DNA of 43,722 nt from Mageeibacillus sp. UBA6980. Its GTDB lineage: Bacteria > Bacillota > Clostridia > Saccharofermentanales > Saccharofermentanaceae. Of the stretch, positions 16,339 through 24,087 are shown piece after piece. The position numbers and the translations under genes were made by a program. The DNA is taken from positions 1 through 43,722 of the forward strand of contig DJYK01000032.1 of NCBI GenBank assembly GCA_002450095.1. The letters are read 5' to 3'. The first letter of the stretch is position 1. Each line of letters starts with the position of its first letter. The notes below the pieces were generated by a model, which ran no database searches, had not been told where the DNA came from, and saw only the letters and a list, made by a program, of their open reading frames with translations.

Positions 16339-17172
16339 TTAAGATTTGCTCTTCTTACAAAGATACAGCCTGTTTATATCATAAAGACAGGGGCCTGTTA
16401 CCGGCAAAATACTGTCGGGACAGTCCTCACCGTTTATAACGGTTACATCAAATCCTGCCTCGGAAATGAGCTTGTCCGCATTTATTCCGAAGAGTCTTAC
16501 ATGATCACTTTGGCCGTAACGGCGAAGTCTCTGCTCTTCACTAACAGCATCCGGATCCTCATCAACTGTGTCTACGTCAAAACTTACGGGGAACGAACAG
16601 ATCAGCATTCCGTCAGGACTTAATATCCTTCTTATCTCCTTAAGCGCCGTCATGTAGCTTCCAACATGCTCGAGCACGTGATTGCATATGACGACATCAT
16701 AAGCTCCGTCAGGAAGACCCGTAGCCTGTATATCGAGTTTCAGGTCCACATCCCATGCAAAAAGATCTGCTGTAGTGTATCTGATCTTATTCGCCTTAAG
16801 CCAAGTCGTCATGCCTCTCTCAGGAGCAAAATACAGTATCTTAGAAGACACTAGTTTATCTTTATTGGCTTCACACCACTTCGCGAGGATGCGGTGTCTC
16901 GGCAGGGAACTGCACACTGGGCATACAACATCCTGCCTCACCCCGTCGAAAAGCTTCACGTCATAAAAATCGGAGAACGCCTTATAATCCATGCCCTCAA
17001 TGAAGCTTCGAAGTTTGATCCCGCAGCACGGGCACTCATAAGGAAGGCTGCCTGAAGTTTGCATGATGAACTTATGCTTAATACGCATGAGTCCGTAGTA
17101 TGTGTTAACCGCTGCCTTCCATAAACGGCGCGGACATCTGCTCTTCAGTTTTCTCTTAGTGCTTGCCTTCAT
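16339..17172 (-). CDS. SAM-dependent methyltransferase with N-terminal zinc ribbon
   Basis: Class I methyltransferase of 277 residues. A zinc-ribbon-like part has two CxxC pairs, CPCC at about 48-51 and CPVC at about 84-87. The Rossmann domain starts SKILYFAPERGM and continues with LKLDIQATGLPDGAYDVVICN, HVLEHVGSYMTALKEI and LSPDGMLICSFP, the Methyltransf_11 pattern. In a polysaccharide cluster such enzymes usually O-methylate a sugar or cap a chain; the substrate here is unknown. It lies 15 nt after the GT2 stop. Confidence 0.85.
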   Translation of the reverse strand: MKASTKRKLKSRCPRRLWKAAVNTYYGLMRIKHKFIMQTSGSLPYECPCCGIKLRSFIEGMDYKAFSDFYDVKLFDGVRQDVVCPVCSSLPRHRILAKWCEANKDKLVSSKILYFAPERGMTTWLKANKIRYTTADLFAWDVDLKLDIQATGLPDGAYDVVICNHVLEHVGSYMTALKEIRRILSPDGMLICSFPVSFDVDTVDEDPDAVSEEQRLRRYGQSDHVRLFGINADKLISEAGFDVTVINGEDCPDSILPVTGPCLYDINRLYLCKKSKS

Positions 17173-17187
17173 AATCTGATATTAACC

Positions 17188-18153
17188 TCAATGAACAAAC
17201 AAATAAAGCAGAAGTACCATTACTTTATCCCTCAGCCTCAATGAAGTTCTCCACAGAAGCTTCTTATCGATCTTCTTCCCGTATCCGTAACGCCATATCC
17301 TGTACTTATAGATCATATGTATGTATCTCTTGGTGAGATTACCCTCAATAAGCACCTTTAATGGTTCCCCCGAGAGGACTTCATCATAGTATTTGTACAA
17401 AGAAGGATACACATACATCAAAGCCTTGGAGCTTTCAGCCCTGTCCATGGTTCCGGGGTTCATTATCGACCCTTCGTGTATCCTGTAGATATAGATCTTC
17501 TCGGGGATGTAATGCACGCTTTGTGCCTTGATCAGAACCTTGGGGACCCAGAACTCATCCTCATGTATCAGCCCCTCCTTGAAGAACAGACTGTTATCCG
17601 TGAGAAAAGCCTTTCGATATGCGCTGAGCCAGACCGTAGCGACAAAGTCACCGCTGTTTCTAAGCTGAGTCTCTAGTATCTCCTTACCGCCGTATGTTTT
17701 CTCTTCCTTGGGAAGTCCGCCGTGCGCAAAGAAATCCCTGTTTTTGGGCATAAGCAGGTTTACGGTCTCATACAGAAGTTCGCTGTCCCACAAAAGCACA
17801 TCATCGGAAGAAGTCCCTGCAAGGCTTATAACCCTGCCAAACAATTCCGGAACAACCATGTCGTCGGCATCGCAGAAGAACACGTATTTACCGGAAGCTT
17901 CCTTAAGTCCCGCGTTTCTTGAGGATGACGGTCCGCCGTTTTCCTTGGTGATCACTTTGATGTACTTATGGTCACTGACGTATTTATCAGCTACTTTTGG
18001 GGTGTCATCCGTCGATCCGTCATTGACGATTATTATCTCCGTTCCATCTATGCCTTCCGAACCTATAAGCGAATCGAGGCAGGCCGCGAGATACTTCTCA
18101 ACATTATATGCGGGTATAACGATTGACAGGTCCACCATAGCCTTATAAGTCAT
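17188..18153 (-). CDS. GT2-family glycosyltransferase
   Basis: Inverting GT-A transferase of 321 residues. It starts LSIVIPAYNVEKYLAACLDSL, followed by IIIVNDGSTDDTP, ENGGPSSSRNAGL and YVFFCDADD, the GT2 nucleotide-sugar and metal-binding motifs; ED appears in HEDEFWVPKV at about 197-206. The C-terminal third is basic and hydrophobic, consistent with membrane contact. The start at 18153 overlaps the stop of the upstream gene (ATGA) and lacks a strong ribosome-binding site, so coupling is likely; Met at 18138 is the alternative. The sugar is unknown. Confidence 0.92.
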   Translation of the reverse strand: MTYKAMVDLSIVIPAYNVEKYLAACLDSLIGSEGIDGTEIIIVNDGSTDDTPKVADKYVSDHKYIKVITKENGGPSSSRNAGLKEASGKYVFFCDADDMVVPELFGRVISLAGTSSDDVLLWDSELLYETVNLLMPKNRDFFAHGGLPKEEKTYGGKEILETQLRNSGDFVATVWLSAYRKAFLTDNSLFFKEGLIHEDEFWVPKVLIKAQSVHYIPEKIYIYRIHEGSIMNPGTMDRAESSKALMYVYPSLYKYYDEVLSGEPLKVLIEGNLTKRYIHMIYKYRIWRYGYGKKIDKKLLWRTSLRLRDKVMVLLLYLFVH

Positions 18154-18641
18154 GAGAAAAGGTCATCAACTATCTTAACAAACTCTTCGCAGAACTCTGC
18201 ACTGTGAGATGTAAACTTATTATCCAACTCTAATGCGAGCTTATCGTAATGCTCAAGGCAGTCACCGAGATTGGCGATATCCTCCACAAGGATGATATTG
18301 TTGTACAGTTTCTTATACTCACGGCTGATCTCAAGCTGATGGTCGTCAACGTGCTCTCCGAATTCGTGATGCCTCGGGACAACGATCGGGATCTTCCCCC
18401 TCTTTAACACATCGAAATAACAGGAAGGTCCTCCGTGTGTTATCACGATCCTCGCCTGATTGATAAAATCGTACATCTCCTGCTGTTTAAAAAAATGCTG
18501 CCACCTGCAGTTTAAGGGTTCATAAGAAGATACACCCGTCTGAATGAGCACATCTTCGGAACTTGAAGCCGCCCATTCGTCAACTGCTCTTATCAGCCTG
18601 TCAAAAGGCTGTTCATGTGTTCCCACCGTAACGAATATCAT
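18150..18641 (-). CDS. Alg13-like (PssE/EpsF-type) glycosyltransferase subunit
   Basis: Catalytic donor-binding half of a two-part GT28-like glycosyltransferase, 163 residues from ATG 18641. It starts MIFVTVGTHEQPFDRLIRAV and has the UDP-sugar segment ARIVITHGGPSCYFDVLKRG followed by PIVVPRHHEFGEHVDDHQ. In the family the Alg14-like partner anchors it at the membrane and provides the acceptor side. Its start overlaps the partner's stop by one base (TGATG), which supports equal production of both subunits. Homologues add the second sugar in exopolysaccharide synthesis of streptococci and rhizobia. Confidence 0.88.
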   Translation of the reverse strand: MIFVTVGTHEQPFDRLIRAVDEWAASSSEDVLIQTGVSSYEPLNCRWQHFFKQQEMYDFINQARIVITHGGPSCYFDVLKRGKIPIVVPRHHEFGEHVDDHQLEISREYKKLYNNIILVEDIANLGDCLEHYDKLALELDNKFTSHSAEFCEEFVKIVDDLFS

Positions 18642-19105
18642 CAGAATATACTCCCCAGATAAACGGCTTTGGGGAAGATCTCCTTCATCTGTTCCCACTG
18701 AACGATAAACACGTCAGATACTCTGTAACAAAGTTTACCGGACAACGAAGCCTTATTGATCCTGTCGTATGCCTCGATATAGATGGTCTTGATTCCCATT
18801 AACTTTCCGATATAGAAGAACGGGACAGCCGGAGCAGCACCCGAAGATATGATAAGATCGGGTCTTTCCTTCCTTAAGATCTTTACCGCCCTTACAGTGT
18901 TGATGATAAGAGCCTTAATGCTTCTGTTCGAGGGAAAATACACGGGATAGACCTTCTCCCCTGCGAGCATCGTCCTTGTATCCTCTTTATCAAAGGTCGC
19001 CCAGAATCGGTCTTTATTCTCCCAGAAAGGCTTAAGAAGATACAGATGGTCCAGGTGACCACCGGATGAACCGACCAGACAAACCTTAATATCCTTACTA
19101 TCCAT
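18641..19105 (-). CDS. Alg14-like (PssD/CpsF-type) membrane-anchoring subunit
   Basis: Partner of the downstream Alg13-like protein, about 154 residues from ATG 19105. The N-terminus KVCLVGSSGGHLDHLYLL is the family signature, followed by PDLIISSGAAPAVPFFYIG and IKTIYIEAYDRI. The first glycine loop and a hydrophobic N-terminal half are typical of the subunit that recruits the catalytic partner to the membrane. The ribosome-binding site is weak; a GTG one codon upstream is an alternative. The pair was checked for a frameshifted MurG-like gene, but separate genes are normal in this family. Confidence 0.88.
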   Translation of the reverse strand: MDSKDIKVCLVGSSGGHLDHLYLLKPFWENKDRFWATFDKEDTRTMLAGEKVYPVYFPSNRSIKALIINTVRAVKILRKERPDLIISSGAAPAVPFFYIGKLMGIKTIYIEAYDRINKASLSGKLCYRVSDVFIVQWEQMKEIFPKAVYLGSIF

Positions 19106-19113
19106 CACCGGTA

Positions 19114-20175
19114 TTATTGATCGATCACACTTAGAAGATAGTACTGTTCATACAGATCCTGAAGCATATATGAACAATCTTCTGCGGTTATCTCATTTCG
19201 CATCAGAGGCTCAAAGCAATCTTCTGATGCATGTTCCCAGAACAACGGACTGAAACACAATGTAATGAGACGAACACCTGTAGGATCATCGATAAGCGAG
19301 TTCAGACGGTCATATGTCCCGTCCGGATCGACGCAGAAACTGCTATGAAGGCTCTGCGCAAGATCGATGCACCGATCTAATCTTTCCCCCTGTAACCCCG
19401 CGCTTAAGAAAACGCCATATTGATACTCATGCGGAACAGGATCGTCCGCTAAAGTACTAAAGACTATTTTATCATACAAAGACTGATTATTAATCCTAAT
19501 ATTCTCCAGAAAACGATAAACTTCATTACCGCCGACGAGCACGGCAGAGCAATTTCCGGAAGCAAAAGCTTCCGCGAGTTCTTCATAGGATCCGTACTGT
19601 ACATTACCGCTCATAAGAGCCTGAACATTCTGAAGCCTTGAGACAAATTCGGGATCGGTAAATGATGCTTCCATGTCCCCTTCATCCATATGGACTAACC
19701 ACTCCTGCCCCCAACTGTCGGCGAGAAGAACGCTTAAGCAATCCGCAGCCGAATATCCGCCGTTCGAACAGAAACTTATAGTATCATCCTCATTCCACAG
19801 ATCGGGATCTGCGATCACGACAACCGGGGATTCGTCGAATATGGGAAATGAATACTCGTTTATGTCCATTATCAGTCCTTCCTGCTCCAATATCCGGGCA
19901 TTAAGATAATCGGTAATAAAGACATCCGGCATATGATCAACACCCATGGAGGCAAGATTCATAAAGTCCTCATCTCTTATCCTTCTTCTTTCCTCAACGC
20001 TTATATCCGGATGGGCGCGTTCCCATTCTTCCAATGAATCTCTGACCGATGAGACGGATACTTCGGAAGCATCCGATACACCTATGTCAACAATTATCGC
20101 ATCAGTGTTTTGACTGCAACCTGACAGGAGCATAAAGAACAATATGGATAAGACTGCGATCTTTACTTTCCGCAT
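19114..20175 (-). CDS. Extracellular solute-binding lipoprotein in a polysaccharide cluster
   Basis: Lipoprotein of 353 residues from ATG 20175 (GGAGG upstream). A basic start, a hydrophobic stretch and the lipobox LLSGC (Cys about residue 20) predict export and lipid anchoring. The mature part looks like a family-1 solute-binding protein of ABC importers: HMPDVFITDYLNARILEQEGL, SWGQEWL, and AFASGNCSAVLVGGNEVYRF. Such proteins bind sugars or oligosaccharides. No permease or ATPase lies beside it, so it may serve a distant importer or have been adapted to bind the polysaccharide. It overlaps the polymerase-like gene by 13 nt. Confidence 0.8.
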   Translation of the reverse strand: MRKVKIAVLSILFFMLLSGCSQNTDAIIVDIGVSDASEVSVSSVRDSLEEWERAHPDISVEERRRIRDEDFMNLASMGVDHMPDVFITDYLNARILEQEGLIMDINEYSFPIFDESPVVVIADPDLWNEDDTISFCSNGGYSAADCLSVLLADSWGQEWLVHMDEGDMEASFTDPEFVSRLQNVQALMSGNVQYGSYEELAEAFASGNCSAVLVGGNEVYRFLENIRINNQSLYDKIVFSTLADDPVPHEYQYGVFLSAGLQGERLDRCIDLAQSLHSSFCVDPDGTYDRLNSLIDDPTGVRLITLCFSPLFWEHASEDCFEPLMRNEITAEDCSYMLQDLYEQYYLLSVIDQ

Positions 20176-21614
20176 AGTATCCTCCACTGCTCCGCCGTAA
20201 ATCTCATAAGGTATCCGGATGCGGGTCTGACCGAGAGCGAATTCAGGTGGATACCGAGCCTGTCCGCATGGATCCCTATCCTCGCCTGTTCTACGCTGTA
20301 GGCACAGACTGTCAGCCTCGGAGGAAGATCATCATGTTCGATGATCTTCGATGCTTCTGTCAGCATTTCATCGATATTATTGCTATTAAGAATCAATACC
20401 CTGTCGCGTTCTATTCCGTAAGATGATAATTCTCCTGCGCTTTCCTCATCTGCAACGATACAGCAGGAATCATCGTGAGAATCGAGATAATCCGCCGCCT
20501 GCTGCCACAGATCATCATCAATCTCCGAATAATGCGAAGGCACCACCAGTGTAGCGTCATATAAGGGAGTCCATCCCCTCCATGAAGATATCTTATAGGC
20601 GGAAGAGCACCATACCAAGAAGACAGCGATAAGTAACGGCACACCGATCCGAAGACTCCATCTGACCTTGGGAGAAGATCTTCCGACAGTTAACCTGTCG
20701 CATGTCCTGATATCGGGCTTATCATAAAACCACGATACCACGAGGAAAGATACGACCGCCAATACATTTAATAATGCGAACTCGAGAAGAAAACTCATCG
20801 AGAAGACAAACATAACAAAAAGGCCCGTGTAATACCCTCTTTTGTAGTTTCCGACCTGAACTGCCGTAAGGATGATCATCACCAAGGCAAAAGGGATAAC
20901 ACCATACTGAAGCAGAAGTCGCGTATAGAGACTGTCCAGAACATAATAGAGCGTAAATAAACTTTCTCCGGACCCGTCCGTGGGTATATTATTCCCGAAC
21001 AATGTAAGAGGGTATTCGGTAAAACCCATGAGCCCGTAGATGAATCTGTCCCTGAACGTGCTTAATAACGGGATACTGTTCCAAAAACCTTCGAGCGCCC
21101 TGTATGTAAATATAAGAATATAGTTAATGACCGCAAAAACCGGAAAACAGAAAATCATCAACACCGACACAGGCTTTTTAAGCCTGTAGAACCTTATTGA
21201 AGTTAAGACCTTGTCTGATAAAACAACCGGAATATAAAGGACCTTGAACAGAACTCTTATAAGCCCGTATCTGTCCTTATCCTGAAACGGAACCCCTCCG
21301 TTTGCCCTGTAATGCCTTACCATGAGCACAATTATCGTCAGAGTAAGACAGATAAATGTCGTCTTTCCTCCAAGCCACAGAACATAAAGGTCGAGCGCGA
21401 TGAACGACAGCTCCCCGATCCATGTAAGCCATCCGTTGGAGACGACAACATATGCCAGGGCGAGCGTGAGCAGGAAAGCGGTATAGTCGGTCCTGTAGGG
21501 AAACCCGAAGGAATTCCCCTGATTGTTGCTTACTATACCGAGTATCGACAGGATAAACAGCACAAAAACGGCAACTGAACCGGCATACAGGATGATACGC
21601 AGGATCTTGTTCAT
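20163..21614 (-). CDS. Wzy-like polysaccharide polymerase/ligase with DUF218-like tail
   Basis: Membrane protein of 483 residues from ATG 21614 (GAAGGG upstream). About ten helices fill residues 5-295, with a periplasm-type loop around 175-230, as in O-antigen polymerases and ligases. After one more helix (about 320-337) comes a soluble tail of about 140 residues. The tail resembles a YdcF/DUF218 domain: DATLVVPS at the start, then YGIERDRVLILNSNNIDEM, then LTVCAYSVEQARIGIHADRL where the family usually has TSxFHMPRA. The conserved His is missing. The position as first gene of the polysaccharide block fits a Wzy role, but sequence alone does not separate Wzy from ligase. Confidence 0.7.
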   Translation of the reverse strand: MNKILRIILYAGSVAVFVLFILSILGIVSNNQGNSFGFPYRTDYTAFLLTLALAYVVVSNGWLTWIGELSFIALDLYVLWLGGKTTFICLTLTIIVLMVRHYRANGGVPFQDKDRYGLIRVLFKVLYIPVVLSDKVLTSIRFYRLKKPVSVLMIFCFPVFAVINYILIFTYRALEGFWNSIPLLSTFRDRFIYGLMGFTEYPLTLFGNNIPTDGSGESLFTLYYVLDSLYTRLLLQYGVIPFALVMIILTAVQVGNYKRGYYTGLFVMFVFSMSFLLEFALLNVLAVVSFLVVSWFYDKPDIRTCDRLTVGRSSPKVRWSLRIGVPLLIAVFLVWCSSAYKISSWRGWTPLYDATLVVPSHYSEIDDDLWQQAADYLDSHDDSCCIVADEESAGELSSYGIERDRVLILNSNNIDEMLTEASKIIEHDDLPPRLTVCAYSVEQARIGIHADRLGIHLNSLSVRPASGYLMRFTAEQWRILCGK

Positions 21615-21637
21615 GGCTGTTCCCTTCATAAGGCGAA

Positions 21638-23257
21638 CTACTTGGAATGGATGTTCTCGAATCTTAACTTCTTGCTCTCGTTATTCTGAACGGCCCAGTC
21701 TATCGCCCATTCGGACTCGAACAGGACAACGGGTTCATCATCTCTGTCGAGAACGACCAGAGACGTAGCGGTAAGAACGAGATTCTTATAATCGAGCGGT
21801 TCCTCGGCGTCTGACTTGACCCATCTGGCAATATTGTAGGACAGAGGCTGACGAACGATATCGACGCCGTACTCGGTCTTAAGACGATACTCGAGAACGT
21901 CGAGCTGCAGGATACCTACGACACCCATTACAAAGGTCTCCGTTCCTATATCGGGCTGCTTATAAAGCTGAACGGCACCTTCTTCCGAGAGCTGCTCTAT
22001 ACCCTTCAGGAACTGCTTTCTCTTCATCGAATCCTTAGGGAACACCTTGGCAAAGTTCTCGGGGGCGAACACAGGGATAGGATCGAACTCGAACTTCCTG
22101 TTGCTCGATATGAGTGTATCTCCAATCCTGAAGTGACCGGGATCGAATATACCTATGATGTCACCCGCGTACGCCTCTTCAACGATATTTCTGTCCTGAG
22201 CCATAAACTGCTGAGGCTGTGACAATGTGATCTTCTTACCGAGCCTCATGTGGTTGACGGTCATGTTCTTCTCGTATTTACCGGAACAGATACGAAGGAA
22301 CGCCATACGATCCCTGTGGTTGGGATCCATATTCGCCTGTATCTTGAAGACAAAACCCGAGAACATCGTATCCGTCGGCATTACGACACCGTTATCGTCG
22401 GATACGTGGTGAGGTGCGGGTTCCGGAGCGATCTCGAGGAACTTTTTAAGGAACGGCTCAACACCGAAGTTCGTGATAGCCGAACCGAAGAATACGGGGG
22501 TCAATTGCCCTGCAAGGACCTTCTCGAGATCGAATTCATCACCCGCCATATCGAGGAGCTCGATATCGTTGCAAAGCTGCTCATAGTGAGCAGAAGTCAT
22601 ATGATCTTTCAGCGTAGGGTCATCAATACCAGATGAAGACTGGGTTACCATCGAAGCACCGTGGTCTCTGTTATCCGCATCAAACAGAAGCACCTTACCG
22701 GTCTCACGCTCATAAACGCCTTCGAAGTAGCCGTCGGTACCGATAGGCCAGTTGATCGGCGTAGATCTTATGCCGAGGACCTTCTCGAGCTCATCGATAA
22801 GATCGAAAGGATTTTTCGCGGCACGGTCCATCTTATTGATGAACGTAAAGATCGGTATCCCCCTTTTACGGCAGACCTCAAACAGCTTAACGGTCTGAGC
22901 CTCGACACCTTTCGCGCCGTCAAGGAGCATGACGGCGGCATCAGCGGCACAGAGCGTACGGTACGTATCCTCGGAGAAGTCCTGGTGACCCGGAGTATCA
23001 AGGATATTGATGCAGTATCCGTCGTACTCGAACTGCATTACCGAAGACGTTACCGAGATACCTCTTTGCTTCTCTATCTCCATCCAGTCGGATGTGGCGT
23101 GACGGGAAGCTTTACGGGCTTTAACGGAACCCGCCAGATGAATGGCGCCTCCGTACAGGAGGAGCTTCTCGGTCATGGTCGTCTTACCCGCGTCAGGGTG
23201 CGATATGATCGCGAATGTCCTTCTTCTTTTTATCTGCTCAACATCAGTCAATGCCAT
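21638..23257 (-). CDS. prfC: Peptide chain release factor 3
   Basis: Translational GTPase that removes RF1 and RF2 from the ribosome after termination; 539 residues. GTPase motifs are ISHPDAGKTT (G1), RGISVTSSV (G2), DTPGHQDF (G3) and FINKMDRA (G4), and the C-terminal part has DIGTETFVMGVVGILQLDVLE. AGAGGTGG before ATG 23257 supports the start. It lies 17 nt after the prepilin-peptidase-like gene and 23 nt before the polysaccharide genes; nothing between suggests a separate promoter for them. Tetracycline-resistance-type GTPases were excluded because the spacing and motifs are those of RF3. Confidence 0.97.
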   Translation of the reverse strand: MALTDVEQIKRRRTFAIISHPDAGKTTMTEKLLLYGGAIHLAGSVKARKASRHATSDWMEIEKQRGISVTSSVMQFEYDGYCINILDTPGHQDFSEDTYRTLCAADAAVMLLDGAKGVEAQTVKLFEVCRKRGIPIFTFINKMDRAAKNPFDLIDELEKVLGIRSTPINWPIGTDGYFEGVYERETGKVLLFDADNRDHGASMVTQSSSGIDDPTLKDHMTSAHYEQLCNDIELLDMAGDEFDLEKVLAGQLTPVFFGSAITNFGVEPFLKKFLEIAPEPAPHHVSDDNGVVMPTDTMFSGFVFKIQANMDPNHRDRMAFLRICSGKYEKNMTVNHMRLGKKITLSQPQQFMAQDRNIVEEAYAGDIIGIFDPGHFRIGDTLISSNRKFEFDPIPVFAPENFAKVFPKDSMKRKQFLKGIEQLSEEGAVQLYKQPDIGTETFVMGVVGILQLDVLEYRLKTEYGVDIVRQPLSYNIARWVKSDAEEPLDYKNLVLTATSLVVLDRDDEPVVLFESEWAIDWAVQNNESKKLRFENIHSK

Positions 23258-23274
23258 TAAAATCCACCTCTAAA

Positions 23275-24072
23275 TCAAAAAACTCTCATGTAATTCAATA
23301 TCGCAGGAATATACCCGTATAAAAGACCCGTGTCAACAAGATCCGCAACACAAAGGAATACCAACGTACACACCGACATCGCGGGTACGATCGTATTCTT
23401 AAAAGGCTTAACGAAGCCTTTGAGCAGGGCCGTAAGGATGAGCATTCCCGCACCGCCGAAGAACCCGGTATAGAGAAGGCATACTGCCATAAGCTTTAAG
23501 AATCCGGGCTTAAGAGGATCCTTCCCCTTTGATGTCCTTATGTAGGAAACGAGCATTACCGCACCGCAGAAAACGACGCAGGCTGCCACCTTATCAGCGA
23601 TATAAAGCTTAAGATCCGGGACAAAAGGCAATGCGCCGATCCATATCGACAGCATGGCGGTAACGAAGCCTTCATGAATGATCTTGCCGTCTATATCGCA
23701 GAAAGATATACCCATCATGAGCATGGCGAGCATAAGGTTTCTTACCATAACCGCGTCTATCCTTCCGTGAAACAAAACGACGGCAACGAACACAACGCCG
23801 AGCAACACCTCGGATATAAGGCATCTTATCGGCACTCTCGATCCGCAGTAACGGCATTTGCCGCCAAGTGCGATGTATGAGATCACAGGGAAAAGATCCG
23901 CGGTTCCGAGCTGATGCCCGCATGTATCGCAGTGAGAGAAGCCTCGCGTCCAATCCTCATGGGCGAGTATCCTTCCGGCAGTACATGTTATAAAGCTTGC
24001 GAGCACCGTGCCGAAAATGAATGCGAGCACAAGTGTAAATACAGCTATGAACGGTATCTCAAATAACGGCAC
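23275..24072 (-). CDS. A24-type prepilin peptidase-like membrane protein lacking the GxGD Asp
   Basis: Membrane protein of 265 residues resembling type IV prepilin peptidases, with about eight helices. The cytosolic zinc-ribbon loop is intact: CDTC at 48-51 and CRYC at 73-76. The first catalytic Asp is present at 126 in SFCDIDGKII. The second motif, normally GxGDxKL, reads KPGFLKL at 188-194, so Phe191 takes the place of the catalytic Asp. The enzyme is therefore probably unable to cleave prepilins in the usual way. No pilin or assembly gene is in the window. The start is a GTG at 24072 with AGGAGG eight bases upstream. Confidence 0.82.
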   Translation of the reverse strand: MPLFEIPFIAVFTLVLAFIFGTVLASFITCTAGRILAHEDWTRGFSHCDTCGHQLGTADLFPVISYIALGGKCRYCGSRVPIRCLISEVLLGVVFVAVVLFHGRIDAVMVRNLMLAMLMMGISFCDIDGKIIHEGFVTAMLSIWIGALPFVPDLKLYIADKVAACVVFCGAVMLVSYIRTSKGKDPLKPGFLKLMAVCLLYTGFFGGAGMLILTALLKGFVKPFKNTIVPAMSVCTLVFLCVADLVDTGLLYGYIPAILNYMRVF

Positions 24073-24087
24073 GTCCTAATCCTCCTG

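Noticed and set aside
18150..19105. Possible single MurG-like gene broken by a frameshift
   Set aside because: The two halves are the known Alg14-like and Alg13-like subunits, each with its own family start, and separate overlapping genes are normal for this pair.
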